Shown here: positions 20,701 to 27,668 of the stretch, in pieces | Layout of the letters: each line of letters begins with the position of its first letter | Position numbering within the stretch: the first letter of the stretch is position 1 | Assembly (NCBI GenBank): GCA_041745295.1 | Contig: JBGTJE010000005.1 | Coordinates: 25,801-89,800 of the forward strand | Length of the DNA stretch: 64,000 nt | Reading direction: 5' to 3' | From: JANMEB01 sp041745295 | Lineage (GTDB): Bacteria; Planctomycetota; Planctomycetia; Pirellulales; Pirellulaceae | Position numbers and translations under genes: made by a program | The notes under the pieces: generated by a model | The model's database searches: none | What the model saw: the letters and a program-made list of their open reading frames with translations, nothing else | Told to the model about the DNA's origin: nothing

Positions 20701-21262
20701 CAAATGCATCATTTGTCATGATGTCGAATGGCAAATGAAATCGTCGGTCAAGTTCGTCTTGCCATTGCTCGGCAAGATTTCCAGGGCAGACGATTAGGCA
20801 CCGTTGCAGGTCACCGCGGACTTGAAGTTCCTTGATGAACAGCCCGGTCATGATTGTCTTGCCGGCGCCTGGGTCGTCAGCCAACAGGAATCGCAGAGGT
20901 TGCCGCGGAAGCATTTCGCCGTAGACGGCGGTGATTTGGTGAGGGAGCGGCTCGACGAGGGATGTATGAACCGCGAGCAACGGATCGAAAAGATACGCCA
21001 ATCGAATCCGCATGGCTTCCGAGACGAGCCGAAACATCGCACCGTCGCCATCGAAGCTCCACGGCCGCCCCTCGACCGCAATCTTTAGCGTCGGCTCGCG
21101 GTCTCGATAGAGAAGCTCGCTTCCGAGTTGACCCGTGACGTCACGATAGGTCAGATTGATCGCAACGGTTCCAATCCACTGCACCGCGACAACTGCCACA
21201 AGGCTATCCGGCAAGACTCCTTTGATCGAAGCACCAACGGTTATCTCTTCAAGCCGCGCCAT
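17753..21262 (-). CDS. SNF2/RapA-type helicase with C-terminal DUF3883
   Basis: 1169 residues. Superfamily 2 motifs are complete: DDPGAGKT at 129-136 (I), DEAH at 230-233 (II), LLTATPHNG (III) and QRFGRIHRIGQ (VI). The C-terminal 120 residues carry the DUF3883 pattern with FLEVKG. Helicases of this kind occur in DISARM class 1 (DrmD) and in helicase-methylase-ATPase candidate systems. It is the first gene of the minus-strand operon; the ATG at 21262 follows GAGGG closely. A Glu/Gln/Arg-rich stretch at about residues 950-1030 is probably a coiled coil. It probably tracks on DNA for the system. Confidence 0.88.
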   Translation of the reverse strand: MARLEEITVGASIKGVLPDSLVAVVAVQWIGTVAINLTYRDVTGQLGSELLYRDREPTLKIAVEGRPWSFDGDGAMFRLVSEAMRIRLAYLFDPLLAVHTSLVEPLPHQITAVYGEMLPRQPLRFLLADDPGAGKTIMTGLFIKELQVRGDLQRCLIVCPGNLAEQWQDELDRRFHLPFDIMTNDAFEVARTGNWFNENHLAICRLDKLSRNEDVQDKLRQTDWDLIVCDEAHKMSASYFSNEVKPTKRYRLGQLLSTLTRHFLLLTATPHNGKEADFQLFMALLDGDRFEGRFRDGVHRVDASDMMRRLVKENLLKFDGTPLFPERISYTIGYRLSDLEADLYGQVTDYVREEFNRAEALENGGQKGTVGFALTILQRRLASSPEAIYQSLRRRRERLQKRLREAQLLRRGAEARLEVTPGLRTFSEDDLEDLDEAPESEVEQAEEQVVDLASASRTIAELQTEINMLEQIEKAALRVRQSGSDRKWDELSRLLQNNGEMFDAHGHRRKLVLFTEHRDTLNYLVERIRALLGRPEAVVMIHGSLGREERRESQQAFTHDKEVEILVATDAAGEGINLQRAHLMVNYDLPWNPNRLEQRFGRIHRIGQTEVCHLWNLVAHETREGEVYRRLLEKLEQERAALGGQVFDVLGEIQFDDRPLRELLIEAVRYGDQPHIRAKLNQVVDQALDREHLRNLIEGRALTHDSMDVSRVRKIREDMERADARRLQPHFIASFFLEAFKLLGGTIHEREAKRFEIKHVPAIIRTRDRAIGRGEPVLLRYERITFDKSQINLPGKPLAAFVCPGHPLLDASIDLVIERHRDLLKRGAVLVDENDTGDQPRALVYLEHSIQDSRTDRTGNRRVVSKRFQFIEFDSRGNTNTAGPAPYLDYRPLSETETASLSDMAWPNWIRADLESKVQEHAAIHLVPEHLEEVRKRKEELADRTAAAVRERLTVEINYWDHRAAELKNDELAGRVNARLNSGLARQRADELTARLQKRLAEIEQERRLSPLPPVVVGGAIVVPVGLLRGLQSSGTESVPTFAKNTEETERIAMQAVMEVERRLGFEPNDVSERKEGYDIESRVPKVGSLRFLEVKGRVAGAGTVTVTRREIMTALNKPDDFILAVVLVGDESPQIAYIRRPFDNEPDFTVTSVNYNLDKLLEHATPPS

Positions 21263-22082
21263 TTGCCCTCAATTCGATCGAAAACCAGCACGGGGTCATC
21301 CGCAATGTAATCCAACCGGGAACAAGAATAACCAAAATTCCCTTGGTCTGCGGAAAGTATTTTCATTGACGACCAAACTCAAAGTAAATATGGCCTGAAT
21401 GAGTCTTTGGCAGTTTTCGGAGATCGAAGCTGCGCCAGTTCTGGCTATTACAATAACCACAAATTAGCGTGTCGAAATTGTAGCGGTTCGGATGTCATGT
21501 TGAACGACGGCTTTGCCCTATCCGAATAACAGCTTTCTGTGCTTCGCGATTAGACTTACTTGCCTATAACAAAGGTCAATTGGACCACCGTTCAACGTGG
21601 CACAATCAGGATTCAAGTGAATAAGGCAATCTTTGACAAATTTGGCAATATATGAGCGGCGTTCCGACAACTTACTAAGCAGTTTTTGGGTAGCCCTTTC
21701 GGCGGTGAAAATGAAAAACATCACATCACATAACCAAAGCTACTCCAAAAATTTTTCTGGTTTGGAGCCATAATAGTGCTGTCCGAGGACATGTGCCCGG
21801 ATTTCACTGGATCTATTCGCGCTCTATGAAGTGGACAACGAAACGCCAACAATTTTGTCGCGACGTATTTTCCGTTGCGAAGTTGTTCGGCGCTCGCCGC
21901 GCGCACCGCTGTTGGACATTTTGGAATTATGACAACAGGAATGGGAAGAACGTTCGCTTCGGCCGATGGCGATTGCGTTTACGTGGCCGAATTTGCGGAC
22001 GCGAAAGCAGAACTTGGCCACGCGATGGCTTGGCGGCCGGGAGTGCCGAGCGCTGCCACGTCGACGACGTGGCGCAAAAGAA
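21263..22082 (-). other. Intergenic region upstream of the defence operon
   Basis: About 820 bases without a convincing gene. Two candidate short frames (21518-21724 minus and 21793-22161 plus) lack ribosome binding sites and recognisable motifs. The left part must hold the promoter of the helicase operon, but I cannot point to -35/-10 boxes with confidence. It is also the likely seam between the defence island and the mobile element to its right; no direct repeat or tRNA was seen. Confidence 0.4.
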
Positions 22083-22110
22083 AACGGCAATGACGTTAGC
22101 CATTGCCGTT
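22083..22110 (-). terminator. Intrinsic terminator of the amidotransferase/amidoligase operon
   Basis: A perfect 10-base stem (22083-22092 with 22101-22110) and an 8-base loop. On the minus strand it is followed by TTTTCTTTT, and it lies 28 bases past the stop of the amidotransferase gene. Confidence 0.85.
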
Positions 22111-22137
22111 GTTCGAACTATCTACGCTGCGACCGGA

Positions 22138-22872
22138 TTAGGACAATTCCCACACGAGTGAATCGTCGCAATCATCGGCGCGCGAACATCTGGCAAGCAT
22201 GTCGATAATGTCATCGGCCGAATATTCGCGCAGGAGCCACAAGACATCATCGCGCAAATCGTCCCAGTAGCCATAAGGGCGCATGTATTCCCGCACTAGC
22301 TCCGGTTCAGACTTTCGACTGTCGACCATAGGCCGCCAAAGCGCCGACGAGAATTGAGTCAGCGACTCATGCACCGTATTAGACAACCAAACGCCATCAC
22401 GCCAAACGCCGTGCTCCTCGCCAGCGATTGCCAGCCCGCCATCGGCCGACAGCGCCGCAAACTTATTGCATGGCCCAGCCAGCGTGCGTGCGACGCGAAT
22501 AAACGTGTCGCAATCGCCCGCCAGCTCCGCCAAGCGCTCAGTATCCGACATTCCCTTGGGAATTACGATGTCATTCAAGATGCCGTTGTGCGCGATGGCT
22601 GAGCCATCCGCCAAGACAAATGGATGGCAGCGCACCGCATCGACTTCGCCACTGGTCGCAGCGCGCCAGTGAATCAATGCGGGAGCCATCCCGATATCGT
22701 CGATGGCGTCGCACTGATCTTTAACGGATAACAAACCCTTGTGGACAATGATATCGCCATCCCGAACATACGCCACGCCAAAACCGTCGTCATGCGCGCG
22801 ATTGGCTTTTGCGCACAATTGCGGGATTGAATCAATGGCCACGTCGGCCGGTTTCACAATTAGCAAACACAT
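22138..22872 (-). CDS. Class II glutamine amidotransferase (Ntn hydrolase)
   Basis: 244 residues beginning Met-Cys-Leu-Leu-Ile, so Cys2 becomes the N-terminal nucleophile after Met removal, as in class II glutamine amidotransferases. Further family signs are GFGVAYVRDG, LIHWRAATSG, HPFVLADG and AHNGIL. The family hydrolyses glutamine and feeds ammonia to a partner. The partner is the amidoligase gene just upstream; the two overlap by 13 bases (22860-22872). Such pairs are known from phages and mobile elements and are predicted to modify peptides or cell-wall components. The acceptor is unknown. Confidence 0.8.
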   Translation of the reverse strand: MCLLIVKPADVAIDSIPQLCAKANRAHDDGFGVAYVRDGDIIVHKGLLSVKDQCDAIDDIGMAPALIHWRAATSGEVDAVRCHPFVLADGSAIAHNGILNDIVIPKGMSDTERLAELAGDCDTFIRVARTLAGPCNKFAALSADGGLAIAGEEHGVWRDGVWLSNTVHESLTQFSSALWRPMVDSRKSEPELVREYMRPYGYWDDLRDDVLWLLREYSADDIIDMLARCSRADDCDDSLVWELS

Positions 22873-23888
22873 AGCGCGCCCTTTCCCAGTTCAATGGTTT
22901 TGGAGAATGCAAACGCAATCGGCCACGTCGCGCGACTAGAGGGCGCCGCCAGCCATCGCGTGAATCCGGCCGCAGTCAGTCCGTTGAATCCGCAATCGGC
23001 GCAGTAGACGCGCACCGCATCGCAGAATTCACAAGCGCGAACAAACGATTCCCACTGAAGCGAAGCGCGGAAAATGCGAATTTCAATTCGCCCGTTGTCA
23101 TGCAAGTGCGCTGCGTCGTAGTGCGACGATTCGCTGGCGCGCGCTTCTGCGCTCAGCTTGTCCTTCGGCCGGTATTCAGCCCAGCGATTCTGCGGACGTC
23201 GCGCGAATGATTCGCATAGGGTGCGATTCGAATTGATAAACCGCACAATTCGCGCGCGATAGGCTTCCGTTATGATTGAGCCATTAAGGGAGACGTGCAT
23301 TCCGTAGCTATCGCCCGCGTCCCATGCTCGTGCAGATTGGCGACGCGCTGTCTCTAGGATTCCTTTCCAAGGTGCCAAGCCAGCTCGAATATCCGCCAAG
23401 CGCCATGGCGAGCAAACAATTTCAATTCCATGGCGCTCATCAATTGAGCTATCGCGCTCAAATTTGAGCGATTCGCGCAATTGTGTTCTGAGCTGGCTCA
23501 GATATCCGGCCGCGTGATTGACATCGCGCCAATACGTTTCCAGCTCAATTCCCAAGACATCCGGCCGCGCCAAGATTCCGGCCGGTATTCGAAGATTGCT
23601 GACGTGATATTCCGGGATCCCGTAATCGTCGCAATCGTCATCGTCTACTGGCTCCGGTTCATCGTGAAATGCGCCATCGGATTCCCAATGGTGCGCGTGC
23701 TCTTGTGTGCACGATTCGCACCAGTGGGAGTCATCGACATTGGTGCCATCGTCGAAAAAGCTCCACGATTCGCACCTCGCACAATTGAAAATCAGTTCAT
23801 TAATCGCTGGCAGCGATTCCAAAACGTCGCCGACATCAATGCGCGAATCGCTCACAATTGCGTCCGCTATTCGGTTTATCGCAGTCAT
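22860..23888 (-). CDS. Amidoligase family protein (COOH-NH2 ligase, PF12224-like)
   Basis: 342 residues from the ATG at 23888, chosen because GGAG sits seven bases upstream; the frame is open to 23912. Residues 35-65 have paired cysteines (CARC, CESC) that look like a zinc ribbon. The ligase core follows: LGIELETYW, then HGIEIVCSP, GMHVSLNG, and RIEIRIFRASL. These match the glutamine-synthetase-like amidoligases that join carboxyl and amino groups using ATP. It is operonic with the class II amidotransferase. A hairpin in the leader (23895-23953) can cover the ribosome binding site. Confidence 0.8.
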   Translation of the reverse strand: MTAINRIADAIVSDSRIDVGDVLESLPAINELIFNCARCESWSFFDDGTNVDDSHWCESCTQEHAHHWESDGAFHDEPEPVDDDDCDDYGIPEYHVSNLRIPAGILARPDVLGIELETYWRDVNHAAGYLSQLRTQLRESLKFERDSSIDERHGIEIVCSPWRLADIRAGLAPWKGILETARRQSARAWDAGDSYGMHVSLNGSIITEAYRARIVRFINSNRTLCESFARRPQNRWAEYRPKDKLSAEARASESSHYDAAHLHDNGRIEIRIFRASLQWESFVRACEFCDAVRVYCADCGFNGLTAAGFTRWLAAPSSRATWPIAFAFSKTIELGKGALCVC

Positions 23889-23894
23889 AAAAAG

Positions 23895-23953
23895 CTCCAA
23901 ACAAAGGGACAATTGGCGCGCACGGTGCGCACCATTGCCGGCAATGTTTGGAG
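23895..23953 (-). promoter_or_regulatory. Leader hairpin that can sequester the amidoligase Shine-Dalgarno site
   Basis: A 9-base perfect inverted repeat (23895-23903 with 23945-23953) encloses 41 bases. On the minus strand the 3' arm is TGTTTGGAG, whose GGAG is the amidoligase ribosome binding site. Inside lie two full palindromes: CATTGCCGGCAATG at 23933-23946, overlapping the outer arm, and GGTGCGCACC at 23924-23933. Either an mRNA switch or a set of operators is possible. Confidence 0.55.
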
Positions 23954-24220
23954 TGATGACCGACGATATAGGGGGGTATTTTTGTGGCGCGGACGCAAAC
24001 TAGCGCTCGCCCCCCGCTCCCTCTCTCATTTTTTGGCAGATCGCCGTGGGCGATTTAGTCATGCCGTGAAACTCGCGGCGGTGTTTGGCAGTTCGCGCTC
24101 CGATTTAGTCAGTCAGCTTTTCTTCGAGGCGCGTGTTAAACTAGATTGGCGCAAGAAGTCGCAGAGCCAGATCAAATTGCGTCCGCGCGAGGGCTCTACA
24201 AATAATTCCGGAGTCATCAA

Positions 24221-25465
24221 ATGCGAAATTGCACGATGCTGTTGATATTGTTGTGCGGCATATTTCTGGTGTCGCGCAGCGCGCGGGAGTGTTTGGCGCA
24301 GGATGCTCAAGAGCCAGAGAAGCGTGAGCAAAAAATTGCGGACAAATATGCGCTGGACATGAAGGAGCTTGAGCTCGATCCGGAGGCGGGCATCGAAAAA
24401 GTTGGGCGGTTGATCGAGGAAGCGATTGCGGGACAAGCTGCGGAAAACGTCGTGGCGAAACTGCGCGTAGCAAAAGCACTACTGCTGCTTTACCAGCCTC
24501 AGTCCGACGAATCGTTGCGCGCGGTGGAGGACGTTTTGCGACCGATCATTGTTGACCCTTCGAGCCTCTTGCGGGACTTTGAGGGGGCCAAGACGTATGT
24601 GTCGGCTGTTTCATTTCAACAGCACGTAATTCAGGTCAATACGAGTGACACCGGCCCATCGGAGGAATTCGTCCGCAACGCGATTGAAGAAATCGATGCG
24701 ACCATGGGACTTTCGGATCGAGAACAATTGATTACCACAATTATGCTCCGCCTGATTGGCTGCGACATTTCTTTGGCTCGATCGGATCCAGATTATGAGA
24801 AGGCACTCGACTGGTTGGCACCCGTCGCGAATGAGGGCGAGATATTATCGCAGGACGACTATGGCGCTGGAGTTTTGGTTAGCTTTACGCGACAGCACTC
24901 GAGGGTCCTCGCCGAGCTCGGCCGTTTTGAAAAATGTGCATCAGTGGTCCAAAATACTTTGGCGAACATTCAAGGCAGCCCACAATTAAGCGCGCCCAAG
25001 CGACTGATCCACATTGCGAACCTACTTTCGAAGCAACTCTTGAATCTCCATGAGCATCCAAATGAGCCGGAGTCGGCGACGGCGCTGCAAGCCGCTCACG
25101 ACCATTGGAAAATCGTCAAAGAGTATTCCGGCCCAGATCGGATTGAAGTTCTGGCAAGTGGAATGGGAATCGGGCAGGTGTCTATCGTCTTCTTGGGCGA
25201 TCGCGATCTACCCCAATCATTGGCCATTCTTGAGCAAATGATGAAACAGTTCGAGGCACTTCCGGAAATGGCCGAAAGCTCAAGAGCGGTAAATTATGTC
25301 GGAGCAGCCATAAGCTCGTATTTGCACGTATTGCCTGGCGGTGATCCAGGAGAAGAAGAATTCTTGAAACGGCTCGATTCATTCGTGGCATTTCTGATCA
25401 AACACGATGCGGACGCAGTTCGCGTATTTAGGATCCAGAACGAATTGAAATCGCGTTCACCTTGA
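24221..25465 (+). CDS. Secreted helical-repeat protein of unknown function
   Basis: 414 residues. The first 26 or so form a signal peptide (MLLILLCGIFLV core, ending near CLAQDA). The mature part is helical with TPR-like spacing and no catalytic motif that I recognise. The ATG at 24221 follows GGAG with 8-base spacing. It is divergent from the amidoligase operon and convergent with the terminase gene. The 330 bases upstream (23889-24220) hold the amidoligase leader and nothing else that I can name. Confidence 0.65.
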   Translation: MRNCTMLLILLCGIFLVSRSARECLAQDAQEPEKREQKIADKYALDMKELELDPEAGIEKVGRLIEEAIAGQAAENVVAKLRVAKALLLLYQPQSDESLRAVEDVLRPIIVDPSSLLRDFEGAKTYVSAVSFQQHVIQVNTSDTGPSEEFVRNAIEEIDATMGLSDREQLITTIMLRLIGCDISLARSDPDYEKALDWLAPVANEGEILSQDDYGAGVLVSFTRQHSRVLAELGRFEKCASVVQNTLANIQGSPQLSAPKRLIHIANLLSKQLLNLHEHPNEPESATALQAAHDHWKIVKEYSGPDRIEVLASGMGIGQVSIVFLGDRDLPQSLAILEQMMKQFEALPEMAESSRAVNYVGAAISSYLHVLPGGDPGEEEFLKRLDSFVAFLIKHDADAVRVFRIQNELKSRSP

Positions 25466-25528
25466 CGCAGTTGCAGTTTCTCGTGGTTGATGTGACGGAC
25501 CCTGGCACGACTAAAGAATTGCGACGCA

Positions 25529-26059
25529 CTACGTCTCGTCTTTGTCGGACTCCTTTTTGTCTGGACTGGCGTCGAAGTCTGAATCGCTTCGATCTCGTGC
25601 TTGAACTGATGGAAATCTCTTGCCGTACATCCCGCTTTCAACCGTTGAGTTTAGGCCGATGCGATCGCTAGGAGTCATGCCGAACTTGGACAAGAATACT
25701 TGCTGTCGACGGCGAACTTGATCGAGTGCACCGAATGCCTGATTGTGCTTCCAACCGCGATCTCCCTTTAGAATAAAGCCATGCTCTACGATGTTTTTGA
25801 GGAGCATTTCCGCGAGCCACTCGTCTTGGCAATAGGCGATGATAGCCGGAACATCTAGGTCCGTCGCCAATCCTTTCGGTGCGAGAATCTTGATCATTCT
25901 TCGCCAAGTCGCGCGCTGAAATTCGTTGAGTTCCTTTGGCGGACGAGCATTTGTCTTGAGCCTAATTCCTTGGACTTCAGTCAAGGGAACACTATGCCGA
26001 TCAGCGCGACGTGTGCCAATGGCGATTTTGAGTTGTGCGGGAGTCCGTCGAGTCGGCAT
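25529..26059 (-). CDS. P27-type phage terminase small subunit
   Basis: 176 residues from the ATG at 26059, giving the usual MP-RRTPAQLKIAIG opening; the open frame runs back to 26107. The body matches the P27 small terminase pattern: RPPKELN, W-RM...L-PKGLATDLD, then AYCQDEWLAEM. These proteins recognise packaging sites on phage DNA, and some are found alone in satellites or integrated elements. The tail (last 35 residues) is very acidic. No large terminase or capsid gene is near, so this element is not a whole prophage. Confidence 0.7.
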   Translation of the reverse strand: MPTRRTPAQLKIAIGTRRADRHSVPLTEVQGIRLKTNARPPKELNEFQRATWRRMIKILAPKGLATDLDVPAIIAYCQDEWLAEMLLKNIVEHGFILKGDRGWKHNQAFGALDQVRRRQQVFLSKFGMTPSDRIGLNSTVESGMYGKRFPSVQARDRSDSDFDASPDKKESDKDET

Positions 26060-26409
26060 CGAAGTCTTTGACCTGAGGAGGATCCAAGTGACGCTCCGGG
26101 ACTTCACCAGCTTTTGCCGAATTTGTCGACGACAAATTGGTGAATAGTAATTGCCACAGGTGGCTCACTGGGAATAGTCATCCAATTATTGAGTGGGTGC
26201 AGCGTTATTCAAGAGGTTCCTGCGGGACCAATACGTTGCACCACTCGCTTATTTAATTTGCATCTCTTTCATGATGCCCATGATGTCGTCGCGAAGGTAA
26301 TGACGTCGGTGCAAATTCATCAATAAAACGGTAAAATTGTTCACGCAATATCGGTCGGAAGTCAGAATCGCGACAGTCCAACCGCTCGCCGGCGTTTTCT
26401 TCCTCTGCA
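26060..26409 (+). other. Intergenic region between divergent element genes
   Basis: About 350 bases between the terminase gene (minus) and the 300-residue gene (plus). It should carry both promoters. I see no strong hairpin, repeat or small gene with a ribosome binding site here. Confidence 0.4.
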
Positions 26410-27312
26410 ATGCGAATTATTGGATCAACGGGGATGAGCGAAGACAAAATCACCCGACTCTCGAAGTTGAATCAGGATCGATTAGCTTCGAAGGAAATGT
26501 CACTAAAAGCCGACTCGACGAATCGAAAGTCGGAAGAAAAACAAAAATCTACTTGGTTCGTGGCTTTTGACAAACTAGCTATTGCGGCGACTACCTGGGA
26601 AGAGGGCAGTATAGCCTTGTTCTCGCAAGCAATGTCAGTAGCCCTAGTTGATGTTGCGAAGGTCATCGGGACGCTCGACAAGAACGCCAATGTGCTGCGG
26701 GTGCGTCATGAGGTGGCCGAGATCCGCCAACATGCTGAAGACGGGAAATTGAACTTGACTCATCGCGAGATAATTGAGGACGGAGCCACAATTCTAGATT
26801 TGCTTTTCCACGCGATGAACGGAGCAACAGCTGCTGATATCGAGAATAAATTGCGTGAAATTCGTTTTCATCGTTCACCTGATTCTGCAGTCCATTACGT
26901 TCGAGAAAACGCATGGGATCTCGATCGCAAGAAAATGGAACTGGCAAACGCTAATTTGGTAGCCACGAGTTTGCCTTCCGTCGAAACTCGATCCTTACCT
27001 TCATCCGCGACATCAAACGCCACCAACGAAATCATCCCGCAGGAAACCTTAACACCTCCGCCGCCGTTTCAGGCCGGGTCAAAGCACTGGATGTTGTCAA
27101 GTGATTTGGCGAAGACGCTGAATATCAACAATTCCTTACTTGTCCAGTCGCGAAAAGAACCGGAAACAATCAACGCGGAAGATAGATTTGGCAAATGGGG
27201 AAAGTGCCGAATTGGCGTTTTTCGTCGCAATTGCGTCGACGACCAGGTTGGATATTTTCTTCCGCGGCTATCCGACAATTACAAACAGAAATTTGCTCAT
27301 CGGAAAAAATGA
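26410..27312 (+). CDS. Hypothetical protein of the mobile element
   Basis: About 300 residues, no family recognised. The N-terminal 60 residues are charged; 60-170 are helical; 180-220 form a Ser/Thr/Pro-rich linker; the last 80 (HWMLSSDLAKTLNI onward) look like a small folded domain. The start is uncertain: ATG 26410 has no ribosome binding site and ATG 26434 has only GGGG directly abutting. It is followed by a clear terminator before the HTH gene, so it is its own transcription unit. Confidence 0.55.
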   Translation: MRIIGSTGMSEDKITRLSKLNQDRLASKEMSLKADSTNRKSEEKQKSTWFVAFDKLAIAATTWEEGSIALFSQAMSVALVDVAKVIGTLDKNANVLRVRHEVAEIRQHAEDGKLNLTHREIIEDGATILDLLFHAMNGATAADIENKLREIRFHRSPDSAVHYVRENAWDLDRKKMELANANLVATSLPSVETRSLPSSATSNATNEIIPQETLTPPPPFQAGSKHWMLSSDLAKTLNINNSLLVQSRKEPETINAEDRFGKWGKCRIGVFRRNCVDDQVGYFLPRLSDNYKQKFAHRKK

Positions 27313-27387
27313 ATGGTGGGTCCATGGGGGGTCCATGGAAATTCCATAGACCTACCACTGGCGTCTCCGAAACAACGGTAAATGATA

Positions 27388-27429
27388 GGGACAACTGACC
27401 ACGACTCATGTGGTTTCGTTGTCCTTTTT
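27388..27429 (+). terminator. Intrinsic terminator before the HTH-primase genes
   Basis: Outer stem 27389-27395 with 27418-27424 (GGACAAC/GTTGTCC), inner stem CCAC/GTGG with loop GACTCAT, then five Ts. It lies 75 bases after the stop at 27312. Confidence 0.75.
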
Positions 27430-27449
27430 CTTTATTGCGGAGTGTTTCG

Positions 27450-27668
27450 ATGACTGCTTCCCTGAACATAAAAAGGTTAGGAACGGTAAAGGACGTGGCC
27501 GAACTTTGCGGTGTATCTGTTGAGCATGTTCGGCGGCTGGCAGATCGGGGGGCTATTCCCAAGCCAATAAGACTCGGCCGATCCGTTCGGTTCAATCTTG
27601 AGCAAATTGAATCCTGGCTTGCGAATGGATGCCCCGACCTAAGGAAACAACGGAGTGGCCACCGATGA
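27450..27668 (+). CDS. Small HTH (excisionase/MerR-like) DNA-binding protein
   Basis: 72 residues from the ATG at 27450, which has GCGGAG nine bases upstream; the open frame goes back to 27408. The fold is the helix-turn-helix of excisionases and helix_turn_helix_17-type proteins: LGTVKDVAELCGVSVEHVRR, then IPKPIRLGRSVRF and IESWL. It overlaps the primase start in an ATGA, so the two are coupled. It probably acts as excisionase or as regulator for the integrated element. Confidence 0.8.
   Translation: MTASLNIKRLGTVKDVAELCGVSVEHVRRLADRGAIPKPIRLGRSVRFNLEQIESWLANGCPDLRKQRSGHR

Noticed and set aside
21518..21724. 68-residue minus-strand open frame in the intergenic region
   Set aside because: No ribosome binding site and no recognisable pattern; could be chance in AT-richer DNA.
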